Shown in pieces: positions 9,125 to 18,336 of a stretch of DNA of 64,000 bases; the first letter of the stretch is position 1, and each line of letters opens with the position of its first letter. Location: NCBI GenBank assembly GCA_033763895.1, contig JANRJQ010000004.1, positions 372,001-436,000 of the forward strand, written 5' to 3'. Under the pieces are notes generated by a model. That model searched no databases. It was not told where the DNA came from and worked only from the letters and a program-made list of their open reading frames with translations. Made by a program: the position numbers and the translations under genes. This DNA is from Chloroherpetonaceae bacterium (lineage in GTDB: Bacteria > Bacteroidota > Chlorobiia > Chlorobiales > Thermochlorobacteraceae).

Positions 9125-9346
9125 TTAACCCAAAATACTTTTTGTTTTCTGTTTTAGTTCATCTATACCAATCCCTTTGACTTTGCCTGAAATCAACTCC
9201 TGATATCTTTTTTCCACCTCTTCCAACCAAGGCTCATCTTTTGCTGGAGTATCGTTTCTTGAAAGATTGAGCATAAAGATCAGTAAAGATTCAAACTCGT
9301 CCTTTTTGAGCGAGATTATTTCCTTTTCTAGTTCTTCGAGTTTCAT
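9125..9346 (-). CDS. Putative antitoxin (addiction-module component type)
   Basis: This is a small acidic and basic helical protein of 73 residues, immediately upstream of the broken ParE-type toxin. The C-terminal half (WLEEVEKRYQELISGKVKG, then IDELKQKTKSILG) resembles the short antitoxins annotated as addiction module components, which usually pair with ParE/RelE toxins. A strong ribosome site (CGGAGGAAG) lies just before the ATG and supports this start. With the toxin interrupted, the antitoxin may be a relic or may still act on toxins encoded elsewhere. Confidence 0.75.
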   Translation of the reverse strand: MKLEELEKEIISLKKDEFESLLIFMLNLSRNDTPAKDEPWLEEVEKRYQELISGKVKGIGIDELKQKTKSILG

Positions 9347-9362
9347 TCTTCCTCCGATTCAT

Positions 9363-10184
9363 TTATTTCTTGACCAATTCTGAGGCTCTTTCGGCTGCTT
9401 TTACAACGGCTTTGATTAAAGTAACACGAAGTCCGCCTTCTTCCAATTCCAAAAGCCCGTCGATTGTGCATCCGGCGGGAGTTGTAACGCTGTCTTTAAG
9501 CACGGCGGGATGAATATTGGTTTCAAGCACCAATTTTGATGCGCCGTACATTGTTTGCGCGGCAAGCAAGGTTGAGACATCGCGTGGGATTCCAAGTTTC
9601 ACGCCTGCTTCGGCAAGTGCTTCAATGACAACATAAATATATGCCGGGCCGCTTGCCGAGAGTGCCGTAACACCATCCATTAAATATTCTTCGACAATCA
9701 CCGTTTTCCCAATGGCATCAAAGAGGGTTTTTGAAAAGGCGAGTTGCTCTTCGGTCGCAAATTTTCCTTTCGAAAGCGCGGTCATTCCGGCATTGATGAC
9801 GCTCGGCGTATTTGGCATTGCACGAATGACCGGCACAGGTTTTGAGAGGCGTGTTTCGATATAGCTTGTGGTTACAGAAGCTGCCACGCTGATGAGCAGA
9901 TGTTCTTCGGTGAGAACGGAATCAATGTCGTTAAGTACGGCTTCAACGTTTTGGGGTTTTACGGCCAAGAGGATGGTTTTACAAGATTGTGCGATACTCT
10001 GGTTATTTCGCCCAAACTCAATTGAAGCGAGGGAGTTAACATTTTCGGATTGTCGTTTTAAGAGCGAACTTTCGCGGCGTACGCTTGCCATCATATCGTT
10101 GGGTGAAACGATCGCTTGCTTAATTAGTCCATTTGCAATGGCTTCTCCAAGTTTTCCATAACCGATAATTCCAAGTTTCTTCAT
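9363..10184 (-). CDS. proC: Pyrroline-5-carboxylate reductase
   Basis: ProC makes proline by NAD(P)H reduction of pyrroline-5-carboxylate. The N-terminal dinucleotide-binding motif is IGYGKLGEAIANGL. The conserved VIRAMPNTPSVINAGMTAL and ALSASGPAYIYVVIEALAEAG signatures follow, then a C-terminal DSVTTPAGCTIDGL segment. The length of 273 residues is normal. It lies 4 nt downstream of batC in the same direction, so it may ride on the Bat transcript. The proline-pathway kinase ProB is at 49586-50698; no proA was seen in the window. Confidence 0.94.
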   Translation of the reverse strand: MKKLGIIGYGKLGEAIANGLIKQAIVSPNDMMASVRRESSLLKRQSENVNSLASIEFGRNNQSIAQSCKTILLAVKPQNVEAVLNDIDSVLTEEHLLISVAASVTTSYIETRLSKPVPVIRAMPNTPSVINAGMTALSKGKFATEEQLAFSKTLFDAIGKTVIVEEYLMDGVTALSASGPAYIYVVIEALAEAGVKLGIPRDVSTLLAAQTMYGASKLVLETNIHPAVLKDSVTTPAGCTIDGLLELEEGGLRVTLIKAVVKAAERASELVKK

Positions 10185-10188
10185 TCAT

Positions 10189-11040
10189 TTACCAATCTTT
10201 TGAGTAGCGTGCACCCGAATTCTTCTTCACCTGATACTTTTTCATCATGTTTTTTTCATCTTCTTTCATTGCATCCAAAATCTTTTCTGCATCCTGTTTG
10301 CTGAATTTTTGCTCTTGAGGCTTTTGCTCCTCTTTCTGCTGATTTTGATTTTCTTGATTTTGTTGCTCCTTTTGCTCTTCCTTCTGTTGCTGATTTTGAT
10401 CTTGTTTATTCTGATCTTGTTTCTGTTCGTTTTCCTTTTTCTGCTGGTCGTTTTGGTTTTGATTGTCTTTATTCTGTTGTTTTTGCCTTTGACGCTGCTC
10501 TTCTTCCATTTCTTTCAGCATTGCTTTGGCAAATTCATAATTAACCTTGGTTTGCCTATCGCTGCTGTTGTGTGTTAAAGCCTGCTTATAATTCTTAAGT
10601 GCCTCTCGAAGCAATTCTGGCTTTTCTTCCGGTTTGGCATCTTTCGCCCGCTTAAATGCACTATTGCCAAGATTGTAATAAGCATCTGCACGAGTGGCTG
10701 CATCTATGGATTCATCGGCAGCAATTTTCTCGTATTTCTTTTGGGCATCGGTATATTTTTTTTGGCGATAGGACGCGTTGCCGGCATTAAAAGTAGCTGC
10801 GGCTTTGCCTTCGGTAGAGGCTTCCTCAGAATTTTCAATTTTTTCGTATTGACCTTTTGCCTCATCATACTCACCACGGCTGTAGGCGTTGTTCCCTTTC
10901 CGAACTTCAAAATATTGTGCCTTCAATCCGTCAGTAGAAAGGAACAGTGCTGCAATCAGAATTCCTGTTTTGAAGAGCTTCAAAACTAATTGTTCCCTTT
11001 TCTCTTGATGAAATGAGAAATGCTTTGTGAAGTGTTTCAT
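10189..11040 (-). CDS. batC: BatC-like TPR protein with Gln/Lys/Glu-rich region
   Basis: An N-terminal hydrophobic export segment (about residues 20-42, ending LKAQ) is followed by TPR repeats (NNAYSRGEYDEAKGQYEKI and similar, residues 48-175). A long low-complexity region rich in Gln, Lys, Asn and Glu (about residues 180-245) comes next, then a short helical end. This matches BatC, the TPR partner of the two von Willebrand A proteins BatA and BatB, which lie directly upstream. The low-complexity region may vary between strains. A later ATG would shorten the n-region, so the start is uncertain. Confidence 0.84.
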   Translation of the reverse strand: MKHFTKHFSFHQEKREQLVLKLFKTGILIAALFLSTDGLKAQYFEVRKGNNAYSRGEYDEAKGQYEKIENSEEASTEGKAAATFNAGNASYRQKKYTDAQKKYEKIAADESIDAATRADAYYNLGNSAFKRAKDAKPEEKPELLREALKNYKQALTHNSSDRQTKVNYEFAKAMLKEMEEEQRQRQKQQNKDNQNQNDQQKKENEQKQDQNKQDQNQQQKEEQKEQQNQENQNQQKEEQKPQEQKFSKQDAEKILDAMKEDEKNMMKKYQVKKNSGARYSKDW

Positions 11041-11060
11041 AAGATAAGATCACCTAAATT

Positions 11061-12101
11061 TTACTTTTTCACTTTCCTTATTCTTTCGCCAAGCAGAGAT
11101 TCAAGCACCAAAAGGGCGATTGCCACACCGATGAAATATTGAAATTGATCTTCGTAATCCACAGATTCTCGTGAGGCAAATTCGGTTTTTTGAAGCTTAT
11201 CAAGCTCAACTAAAATTTTATCGAAATCGGAACCGGCAGCATTGATTTGATAAAAACTCGCCCCAGATTTCTCTGCTATTCTTCTTAGCCCGTCGGGGAC
11301 AAATTTGGTCATCGCCACTTCGCCATCACTGCCGCGTTTGTAATCAATTCTATTCATTGATTTATCATAAATAGGAATTGGCGTGGCGGAAGGTGAACCA
11401 ATCCCAACTGTGTAAACCTTGACACCCTCCACCAAAGCTTCATCTACCATTTCTTCCCATCCGGCTTCGTGATCTTCTCCATCGCTAAAAATGATAATCA
11501 CCTTAGAAGGCTTATTGCCACGCGCGGATGCATCGGCACCTTCTTCAATGCTTTTGAATGCTTCAAGTGATTCGCGAATTGCAGCAGCAAAGTTTGTTCC
11601 TTGTGTTTCGATAACCTCAGGAGAAACAATATCAAGAAATAATTTGATCGAAGATTTATCGAGTGTCATCGGGCACTGCAAATACGATTGACCCGCAAAA
11701 ACAACCAGCCCGACACGGTCTCCACCTAATTGATCGATAAAACGAGAGATTTCATATTTCGCTTTTTGCAAACGGCTTGGACGAATATCCTCTGCTTGCA
11801 TGCTGTTTGAAACATCAAGCGCAATTACAACTTCAATCCCTTTACGCTTGACTTCTTTAAGCCGTGTTCCAAGCTGTGGCGCGGCATAGGCAAAAAGAAT
11901 TAAGGCTGCTGCCAAAAAAATTAAAATCAGTTTCCAAATGAGTTTCGTACGACTAACAGAGCCGGCCAGTTCCTGCATCAATTCACTATCGCCAAGCAGT
12001 TTTACCGCGGCAAACCGCCGAGATAAAAAAAACACTAGGAAGATCAATAGCGGTATTAGTGCAAATAAGTAATAAAGATGTGTTGGGTTTCCAAAACGCA
12101 T
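11061..12101 (-). CDS. batB: BatB-like von Willebrand factor A membrane protein
   Basis: Two N-terminal membrane helices (residues about 8-26 and 55-72) precede a VWA domain with a metal-dependent adhesion site, ALDVSNSMQAEDI (DxSxS), and the later motif IIFSDGEDHEAGWEE. A membrane helix near residue 325 closes the chain. This layout is that of BatA/BatB proteins of the aerotolerance operon. It shares the segment DRVGLVVFAGQSYLQCP with its neighbour (DRIGLVIFQAKAFTQCP), which shows the two are paralogues. It lies 14 nt after batA. Confidence 0.88.
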   Translation of the reverse strand: MRFGNPTHLYYLFALIPLLIFLVFFLSRRFAAVKLLGDSELMQELAGSVSRTKLIWKLILIFLAAALILFAYAAPQLGTRLKEVKRKGIEVVIALDVSNSMQAEDIRPSRLQKAKYEISRFIDQLGGDRVGLVVFAGQSYLQCPMTLDKSSIKLFLDIVSPEVIETQGTNFAAAIRESLEAFKSIEEGADASARGNKPSKVIIIFSDGEDHEAGWEEMVDEALVEGVKVYTVGIGSPSATPIPIYDKSMNRIDYKRGSDGEVAMTKFVPDGLRRIAEKSGASFYQINAAGSDFDKILVELDKLQKTEFASRESVDYEDQFQYFIGVAIALLVLESLLGERIRKVKK

Positions 12102-12115
12102 GTTTTTATCTGATT

Positions 12116-13138
12116 TTACGGTGCTTTACGGAAGCGTGTATTTGCTAATAAAATTTCAACTGCAAATAGAATCAACGCCCAAAGCAACACCTTCGAAAAT
12201 TCTTCTTTGTACTCCGTGTAGGTTTGAACTTCAACCTTTGATTTTTCAAGATTGTCAATCTCACGATAAGTTTCCTGAAGGCTCTTAAAATCGGTTGCTC
12301 TAAAATACTTTCCACCGGTTGTTTTCGCGATTCTTTCCAATCCAACATCATCCACATCGACCTTCGCGCGAATGTAACGCGTGCCATATAATGGGTCTGG
12401 AATCGGATAATTGGCGTAACCTCGCGTTCCGGCGCCAACGGTATAAACTTTGATTCCTAAGGCTGCAGCTAAATCAGCGGCTGTTTGAGGTTCAATTTCG
12501 CCGGCATTATTCTGCCCATCGGTAAGTAATATTATGAGCTTACTTTTTGCCGTTGAATTCCTTAAACGATTGGTGGCTGTTGCCAGTGCAAGACCAATTG
12601 CCGTTCCATCCTCTTGCATTTTACCGGCATTCAAGCCGCTAATAAAGCGATTGAGCAAGGTATAGTCAAGTGTCAATGGGCATTGTGTAAATGCTTTAGC
12701 TTGAAAAATCACCAGTCCGATTCGATCACTAACACGATTTCGAATAAACTCTCGGGCGACTTCCTTCGCGGCATCGATTCGATTCTTTGGCTCAAAGTCC
12801 TCGGCAAACATTGAGGTTGATAGATCCAAGCAAAGTACAATATCGATTCCCTCTGAATAAACAATTTGTTTTTGATTGGATGTTCGTGGCCTAGCAAAGG
12901 CTAAAATTAACAAAGCAAGCGTAAGCATTCGGAAGATGAAAACGCTATGACGAAAATTCTTCAATATCCCACCACGCGCACTCTTTAATATTGAAATGCT
13001 TGAAAAAATTAAGGCAGGCGTATTCCCTCGATATTCTCTAAAAAAATAAAGAATTGATAGCAAAGGAATCAAAAGTAGGAGAAACAAAAACTCCGGATTT
13101 TGAAACGAAAAATTTGCCGAACGAAATAACTCTAACAT
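12116..13138 (-). CDS. batA: BatA-like von Willebrand factor A membrane protein
   Basis: Two N-terminal membrane segments (about residues 14-32 and 63-82) are followed by a VWA domain. Its metal site is DLSTSMFAEDF (DxSxS), followed by LTDGQNNAGEI. A C-terminal membrane helix lies near residue 320. Together with batB and batC it forms the core of the Bat cluster. Its start codon directly abuts the stop of the upstream membrane protein gene, so translation is probably coupled. Confidence 0.88.
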   Translation of the reverse strand: MLELFRSANFSFQNPEFLFLLLLIPLLSILYFFREYRGNTPALIFSSISILKSARGGILKNFRHSVFIFRMLTLALLILAFARPRTSNQKQIVYSEGIDIVLCLDLSTSMFAEDFEPKNRIDAAKEVAREFIRNRVSDRIGLVIFQAKAFTQCPLTLDYTLLNRFISGLNAGKMQEDGTAIGLALATATNRLRNSTAKSKLIILLTDGQNNAGEIEPQTAADLAAALGIKVYTVGAGTRGYANYPIPDPLYGTRYIRAKVDVDDVGLERIAKTTGGKYFRATDFKSLQETYREIDNLEKSKVEVQTYTEYKEEFSKVLLWALILFAVEILLANTRFRKAP

Positions 13139-14170
13139 TTAACGCTCCTCGTTCACGGTTGAAGGGTTACGAGAATTATTCGATTCTTCCTGAAAAGAAG
13201 AATTTAGTGACGCGCTTCCTTTTGATGCCCCTGATGTTTTATCAGGCTTAAATCGAACGAGAAATTCCAATGCCTCTTGATAGCTTTCTTTGATTTCAAT
13301 TTTACTTGGCAAATATTTCGCAAATTTTACCATATCTGCTCTTTCAAAAATATTGTAAAGCCTGTTGTATTGCGCTTTTTCAACTTTCGTTTCAATGGAT
13401 TGATAAATTTCATACGACGTTTGTTCAAGAGCCAAAATTCCAAAATGATTCTCCAAAAATTCACGAATGATAAAGGAGAGTTCAAAATAAAACCGCTTCA
13501 AGTCGGCATCTGATTCAAGCTTCGAATGATATAACACATCGATTTTTTCAACCGCAATTTCATAGGCTGAGCGTTGAATAACCGGCTCAACGACTTCTTT
13601 GACTTTTCTTGAGCGAACCCATCGATAAATCCAAAAGCTCATTCCAACAAAAAGTAAAACGGCCGTCGCGATTGACGCATAGACCCACCACGGAATTGGA
13701 AGTGAGCGAATCTCTTTAATATCCTCAATATCTTTTCGGGTAGTATCTAGTAAAGAGACAACATAAACCCGACTTGGCGGGGCTTGCACAATAGCTCTCG
13801 ATACACTGTCTTTTCCTGTAAGATAGGTTAAGTTAAGAAAGGGAATCGGCTGCATTCCGGTATCAAAAACAGCAAGGGTATATTGAATTTTTTCAACCAC
13901 AAGCGACTCACGCGTTTCTCTTGGCAAATATTGAACATCCCGAATTTCTAATGGTGCAAAAGCCACAGTATCCTTTTTGGTCGGATAAAGCAAAGAGACA
14001 TCGGGCCGCTTTAATACCGTGAGTGTGTAAGTGATATCATCACCAATCGAAACCGTATCGGGATAAACATCGCTACGAACAGACGGCTGCTGTGCGTAAA
14101 GCGTCGCACAATGAAACCCTACAAAAAACGCATAAAATAAAAAGAACGGAATTATTCGCTTCATTATCAT
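13139..14170 (-). CDS. Exported single-pass membrane protein of the Bat operon
   Basis: A signal peptide (IIPFFLFYAFFVGFHCATLYAQ region) is followed by a periplasmic beta domain resembling the BatD N-terminus (DTVSIGDDITYTLTV). A membrane helix lies near residues 160-185. The cytoplasmic helical part (residues 200-310, including FIIREFLENHFGI) recalls the tail region of BatD, and the C-terminus is Ser/Asn rich. Such a protein commonly sits between the DUF58 gene and batA in Bacteroidota. No enzymatic motif is visible. Position and topology suggest a partner of BatA/BatB. Confidence 0.72.
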   Translation of the reverse strand: MIMKRIIPFFLFYAFFVGFHCATLYAQQPSVRSDVYPDTVSIGDDITYTLTVLKRPDVSLLYPTKKDTVAFAPLEIRDVQYLPRETRESLVVEKIQYTLAVFDTGMQPIPFLNLTYLTGKDSVSRAIVQAPPSRVYVVSLLDTTRKDIEDIKEIRSLPIPWWVYASIATAVLLFVGMSFWIYRWVRSRKVKEVVEPVIQRSAYEIAVEKIDVLYHSKLESDADLKRFYFELSFIIREFLENHFGILALEQTSYEIYQSIETKVEKAQYNRLYNIFERADMVKFAKYLPSKIEIKESYQEALEFLVRFKPDKTSGASKGSASLNSSFQEESNNSRNPSTVNEER

Positions 14171-14173
14171 TGA

Positions 14174-15058
14174 TTATCGCCTCATTTCACGACGTTTAAA
14201 GAATCCTTCAAGCGGAGTTATAAACGACTCTCCGGTACTGACTTCAATCATATCGATTTGCATTTTTTTCAGCGTATCATTTCTTAGCCGTCTGAAATCA
14301 TCCATTTTATTTTCATAGTCTCTGCGTGCAGAATCATCAAAGGTGTCAAGCATAAATCGCTCGCCGGTTTCTGCATCTTCCAATTCTAAAAGTCCGACCC
14401 GGGGCAAGTTAAATTCACGCTCATCTGAAAGTTGAATCACAATAAAATCATGCTTTCGGTTAATCAGCTTCATTTTATCATCAAACTTGGGCGTGAGCAA
14501 ATCACTCACCAAAAAAACAATTGACTTGCGTTTGAGCAAGCGGGTCATAAAATCAAGTGCCCCACCAATATTGGTGCCTTTGCCTTGCGGCTGAAAAGAA
14601 AAGATTTCGCGAAGCAATCTCAAGACATGTTTTTTCCCTTTTCTTGGGGCAATGAATTTCTCAATTGTATCGGTAAAGATGATGAGCCCGACCTTGTCAT
14701 TATTGGTTATGGCACTGAAGGCAAGGGTGGCACAAATTTCAGCAGCTAAATCTCGTTTGAATTGCTTCTTGGAGCCGAATGCCGCTGAGCCCGAGCCATC
14801 ATAAAGAATCATAAGGGTTTGCTCACGCTCTTCATTAAAGAGCTTGATATAAGTGTCATCGCGCCTTGCTGAAACATTCCAATCAATGGCACGCACATCG
14901 TCGCCAAATTGATAAGCACGTACTTCGGCAAATTCCATTCCTTTGCCCTTAAAGGCTGAGTGGTACTCGCCTCCAAAGACATTGTTAACAAGTCCGCGCG
15001 TTCGAATTTCGAGCTGCCGTACTTTTTTAAAAATTTCTTTTAAACTGATTTCTGCCAT
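14174..15058 (-). CDS. DUF58-family protein of the MoxR/Bat cluster
   Basis: The N-terminal region carries the DUF58 hallmark: an arginine-rich segment, then GGEYHSAFKGKGMEFAEVR and DVRAIDWNVSARRD. The following region has a VWA-like fold with a degenerate metal site, ILYDGSGSAAFG. No membrane helix is evident, so it is probably cytoplasmic or peripheral. DUF58 proteins nearly always follow moxR. The gene ends 3 nt before the next membrane protein gene in a continuous operon. Confidence 0.87.
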   Translation of the reverse strand: MAEISLKEIFKKVRQLEIRTRGLVNNVFGGEYHSAFKGKGMEFAEVRAYQFGDDVRAIDWNVSARRDDTYIKLFNEEREQTLMILYDGSGSAAFGSKKQFKRDLAAEICATLAFSAITNNDKVGLIIFTDTIEKFIAPRKGKKHVLRLLREIFSFQPQGKGTNIGGALDFMTRLLKRKSIVFLVSDLLTPKFDDKMKLINRKHDFIVIQLSDEREFNLPRVGLLELEDAETGERFMLDTFDDSARRDYENKMDDFRRLRNDTLKKMQIDMIEVSTGESFITPLEGFFKRREMRR

Positions 15059-15099
15059 TTCATTCGATTCAGGCGTTGATAAAATCCCGTTTCAAACGC

Positions 15100-16098
15100 T
15101 CAGGGAACATTGACTGCATTGAGCACTTTTCTGACAATATCCTCCGCACGGACATCTTCTGCTTCAGCTTCGTAAGTTGGGATAATGCGATGTCGAAGAA
15201 CATCGTAAGCAATAAGTTTTACATCATCAGGAGTCACATAACCTCTTCGATTCAAAAAAGCGTGCGCTTTCGAAGCAAGATTCAAGTTAATTGTTGCACG
15301 AGGTGAAGCACCATACTGAATCAGATTGCGAAGCTCCGGCATACCGAATTTTTCGGGCTCACGGGTGGCAATAACAATATCAACTATGTATTTTTTTACT
15401 TTCTCTTCCATATAAACGTCATTGACAACGCGTCGGGCTCTGAGAATCTCATCCACAGTTACAACAGAATTCACTGTATCTTTTCTTTCTGTTCTTGCCA
15501 TTCTGTCCATAATCTCAAGCTCATCTTCAGGTGTTGGATAACCCACTTTGAGCTTCATCATAAATCGGTCAACTTGCGCTTCAGGAAGAGGATATGTTCC
15601 TTCCTGTTCAACCGGATTTTGAGTGGCCATCACCAAGAAAGGATTATCAAGTTTATAGGTTTCTTCCCCAATCGTGACTTGCTTTTCTTGCATTGCCTCA
15701 AGCAAAGCCGATTGAACTTTAGCGGGAGACCGATTGATTTCATCAGCGAGAATGATATTGGCGAAGATCGGGCCTTTCTTCGTTGTAAACTCCATTGTTT
15801 TTTGATTATAAATCATCGTCCCGATAAGGTCGGCGGGCAAAAGATCGGGCGTGAATTGAATACGATGAAATTTAAGATCAATGGCTTTAGCAAGAGTGCT
15901 TACAGTAAGGGTTTTTGCAAGACCCGGTACACCTTCAAGCAAAATATGTCCATTGGTTAAAAGACCCATCAAAAGGCGAGAAACAACCTCTTTTTGGCCA
16001 ACAACTTGTTTTGAAATTTCAGTTTGGAGTTTTGTAACAAATTCAGATTCCTGATAAATGCGTGCTTTTAATTCTTCGATGTTGACGGCCGTTTGCAT
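15100..16098 (-). CDS. moxR: MoxR-family AAA+ ATPase
   Basis: This AAA+ ATPase of the MoxR type is thought to act as a chaperone for VWA-domain proteins. Walker A is GHILLEGVPGLAKTLT, Walker B is ILADEINRSPAKVQSALLEA, and sensor 1 is ATQNPVEQEGTYPLPEAQVDRF. The C-terminal lid includes PRATINLNLASKAHAFLNRRG. It is the first gene of a six-gene run (moxR, DUF58, membrane protein, batA, batB, batC), with the VWA proteins as expected partners. Confidence 0.94.
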   Translation of the reverse strand: MQTAVNIEELKARIYQESEFVTKLQTEISKQVVGQKEVVSRLLMGLLTNGHILLEGVPGLAKTLTVSTLAKAIDLKFHRIQFTPDLLPADLIGTMIYNQKTMEFTTKKGPIFANIILADEINRSPAKVQSALLEAMQEKQVTIGEETYKLDNPFLVMATQNPVEQEGTYPLPEAQVDRFMMKLKVGYPTPEDELEIMDRMARTERKDTVNSVVTVDEILRARRVVNDVYMEEKVKKYIVDIVIATREPEKFGMPELRNLIQYGASPRATINLNLASKAHAFLNRRGYVTPDDVKLIAYDVLRHRIIPTYEAEAEDVRAEDIVRKVLNAVNVP

Positions 16099-16154
16099 AT
16101 GTTTATGAAAGTTGTTTGATTTTTTTTTGAGATTGAATTTTTTTCTATTGGTAG

Positions 16155-16382
16155 TTACTTTTCAGATGATTGTTTGGTGACATAAATGGTTCGAAATGCC
16201 CAAATCATTATTCCAAAGCCACTTGCGCTAAGCAGCAATGCCAGCATCGGATGTACATGAAAATAATCGTGAATCATCCCAATTCTAGGAATAAAGAGAA
16301 TCACCAAATTAGCACCCAATAGAAAGGCAAGCATTCTCGAGGTACGAACACTAACTTCCGGCTTTCCAGACTTATTGCTCAT
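16155..16382 (-). CDS. Small two-helix membrane protein, unknown function
   Basis: A protein of about 75 residues has two predicted membrane helices (MLAFLLGANLVILFIP and MLALLLSASGFGIMIWAF) joined by a short His-containing loop (YFHVHP). I place the start at ATG 16382; ATG 16391 is 9 nt further upstream. It lies between moxR and the divergent tsaD. No family is recognised. Confidence 0.6.
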   Translation of the reverse strand: MSNKSGKPEVSVRTSRMLAFLLGANLVILFIPRIGMIHDYFHVHPMLALLLSASGFGIMIWAFRTIYVTKQSSEK

Positions 16383-16418
16383 CGTTTTCAATTAACTTCT
16401 TTTTTAGAAAATTTAAAG

Positions 16419-17444
16419 ATGAATATTCTTGCTCTCGAAACAAGCTGTGACGAAACCTCAGCCGCTGTCCTACTTAATGGTAAAGTTGCTTCGAACATCA
16501 TCAGTTCCCAGCTTAGGCATCAAGAGTTTGGCGGCGTTGTTCCTGAATTGGCTTCTCGGGAGCACGAGCGACTCATCGCCAGTGTAACGAATACGGCAAT
16601 GAAAGTTTCCAATATAAATAAATCTGACTTGGATTTCATATCAGCGACCTCAGGACCCGGTCTCATTGGCGCAGTTCTGGTAGGGCTCAATTTTGCACAA
16701 TCATTTGCCTATGCTCTTGGCATTCCATTTATTCCGATTAATCACATCGAAGCGCATATTTTTTCAACATTCATCAACGACGGCTCACAGCTTGCTTTTC
16801 CAAAATTTCCTTTTATTTCACTGACCGTTTCAGGCGGACATACGATGCTTGCGCTCGTCGAAGAAAATTTGTCTTATAAAATTTTAGGAAAAACAATCGA
16901 TGATGCTGCAGGTGAAGGATTTGACAAAACGGGTAAAATGCTTGGGCTACCTTATCCCGCCGGACCAATTATCGATAAACTTGCCAAAGAAGGAAATCCT
17001 CACTTTCATAAGTTTCCTCAAGCCCTGATGAACCGAGGAGAACACGGAGGACTTGAAAATTTCAATTTCAGTTTTTCAGGTCTTAAAACTTCTGTTCAAA
17101 CCTATTTGCAGCAACAGCCCAAAGCATTTATTGAAACCCATTTGGCCGATATTTGTGCCTCAATTCAATTTGCTATTGCTTCAGCATTAACTCGGAAAAC
17201 CATCGCCGCCGCTGAATCGCTGGGCATCAAAACAATTTCAGTGGCTGGAGGCGTCAGTGCTAATTCTGAACTTCGACGTCAAATGAACGAAGCCGCGGCT
17301 GCTCGAAACATTTCACTTTTCATTCCTAAACCAATTTACTCGACTGATAACGCTGCAATGATCGCCACCCTTGCAAAACTTAAAATAGAGCGTGGACAAT
17401 TTGAGGCTCGTCGTTATAACGCAAAAGCGTTCGCATCACTATAA
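16419..17444 (+). CDS. tsaD: tRNA N6-adenosine threonylcarbamoyltransferase TsaD
   Basis: TsaD transfers threonylcarbamoyl to A37 of ANN-decoding tRNAs. The chain opens with ALETSCDETSAAVL, and metal ligands appear in HIEAH. Nucleotide-binding motifs include SGGHTML, DDAAGEGFDKTGKMLG and VAGGVSANSELR, and the final Asp ligand is in YSTDNAAMIA. The 341-residue length is typical. Other Kae1/Qri7 family members share these motifs, but the gene is the bacterial form. Confidence 0.96.
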   Translation: MNILALETSCDETSAAVLLNGKVASNIISSQLRHQEFGGVVPELASREHERLIASVTNTAMKVSNINKSDLDFISATSGPGLIGAVLVGLNFAQSFAYALGIPFIPINHIEAHIFSTFINDGSQLAFPKFPFISLTVSGGHTMLALVEENLSYKILGKTIDDAAGEGFDKTGKMLGLPYPAGPIIDKLAKEGNPHFHKFPQALMNRGEHGGLENFNFSFSGLKTSVQTYLQQQPKAFIETHLADICASIQFAIASALTRKTIAAAESLGIKTISVAGGVSANSELRRQMNEAAAARNISLFIPKPIYSTDNAAMIATLAKLKIERGQFEARRYNAKAFASL

Positions 17445-17813
17445 TTCATTGTTCTGATGAAACCACAGTTCTTTTTGATGTCTCAAAAAAATTCGAGCAT
17501 CTTGACCTGAAGTTTTTGATTAATGATTAAAATCTGATACCCCGCCTCAAATAAAGAACGATAACGTAAAAAGTTATTTGAGAAATTGCCTGAGGAGCGA
17601 TTTAAGATTGGTATTGGACTCTGTGCCTTAGGAAGAGAAATGAGTCATGCTTTTTGAACGGTGTTCTGACCACGAGTTTTGAAGAGAAAAGAAAGATAAA
17701 TTTTTGCTTTTGTTTGCAGGCCGCTTCACAAGCCAAAAAACCTTTTGATGAGCGAAAATCACTAAGAATAATTTGAGTCAAATTCCACTCTTTCAATCTG
17801 CTCAATTCAAAAA
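17445..17813. other. Gap of about 370 bases without a convincing gene
   Basis: This gap separates tsaD from a hypothetical gene that converges on it. A minus-strand frame of 74 codons (17602-17826) overlaps the upstream gene end but shows no recognisable domain and has atypical composition. I see no hairpin with a T-tract, RNA gene or repeat here. Confidence 0.5.
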
Positions 17814-18233
17814 TTACATTCCCCACAAAGAAATTTTTCCTTCGCCATCACCTTGAGCCGCGCTTGAAAAAATTTGGAAAATGACATCATCTGGGACATC
17901 TTTTTCGCGCAGAAATTCTAAAAAGCGAAACATCCCGAAATCCGCAAGCATTGCAATTGGCAAGCCTTCTGCGCCAATACCATATCCTGTGGCGTGGGCC
18001 TTTGCACCGTTAAACCACTTATTCAAAAAATCATTATCCACGCCTCTTGCGCGAAAAAAACTTGCAATTATGTTTTCAGCGGTTTGTAACGAAGGGGAAG
18101 GATGCGTTGCAAAAATTGACTCCATTTCAACTGAAATTTCTTCAAACTCTCGAATCCCATTTTCATCAAGATATTTTGAAAGCAAGTTAAAAGCCTTTTC
18201 TCCCGGAGATTCATTTGAACGAACATCAACCAT
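17814..18233 (-). CDS. Hypothetical protein, 139 residues
   Basis: This is a soluble-looking, mainly helical and acidic protein without a signal peptide or membrane segment. Recognisable stretches are YLDENGIREFEEISVEME, FFRARGVDNDFLNKWF, and a Gly-rich middle (GAKAHATGYGIGAEGLP) that could form a loop or ligand site. The codon pattern is like that of its neighbours, which supports a real gene. No family is recognised. It stands alone between tsaD and the secreted esterase. Confidence 0.62.
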   Translation of the reverse strand: MVDVRSNESPGEKAFNLLSKYLDENGIREFEEISVEMESIFATHPSPSLQTAENIIASFFRARGVDNDFLNKWFNGAKAHATGYGIGAEGLPIAMLADFGMFRFLEFLREKDVPDDVIFQIFSSAAQGDGEGKISLWGM

Positions 18234-18336
18234 AAATTTCTTACGCTATATTTTTGAAATTACCTGAGTTTCAAATTTACCGATTTATTTGAAGCCTTTT
18301 CTTCAAATAGAATCATCGAATCTTTGAGGGATCTCT

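Noticed and set aside
10309-10578. Plus-strand Leu-rich open frame opposite batC
   Set aside because: It is the complement of the Gln/Lys/Glu-rich low-complexity region of batC; its hydrophobic look is a by-product of CTT/TTG complements.
17602-17826. Minus-strand frame of 74 codons overlapping the end of the gene at 17814
   Set aside because: It has no domain, an atypical Phe/Lys/Ser composition and no ribosome site, and its start lies inside another gene. Too weak to call as a gene.
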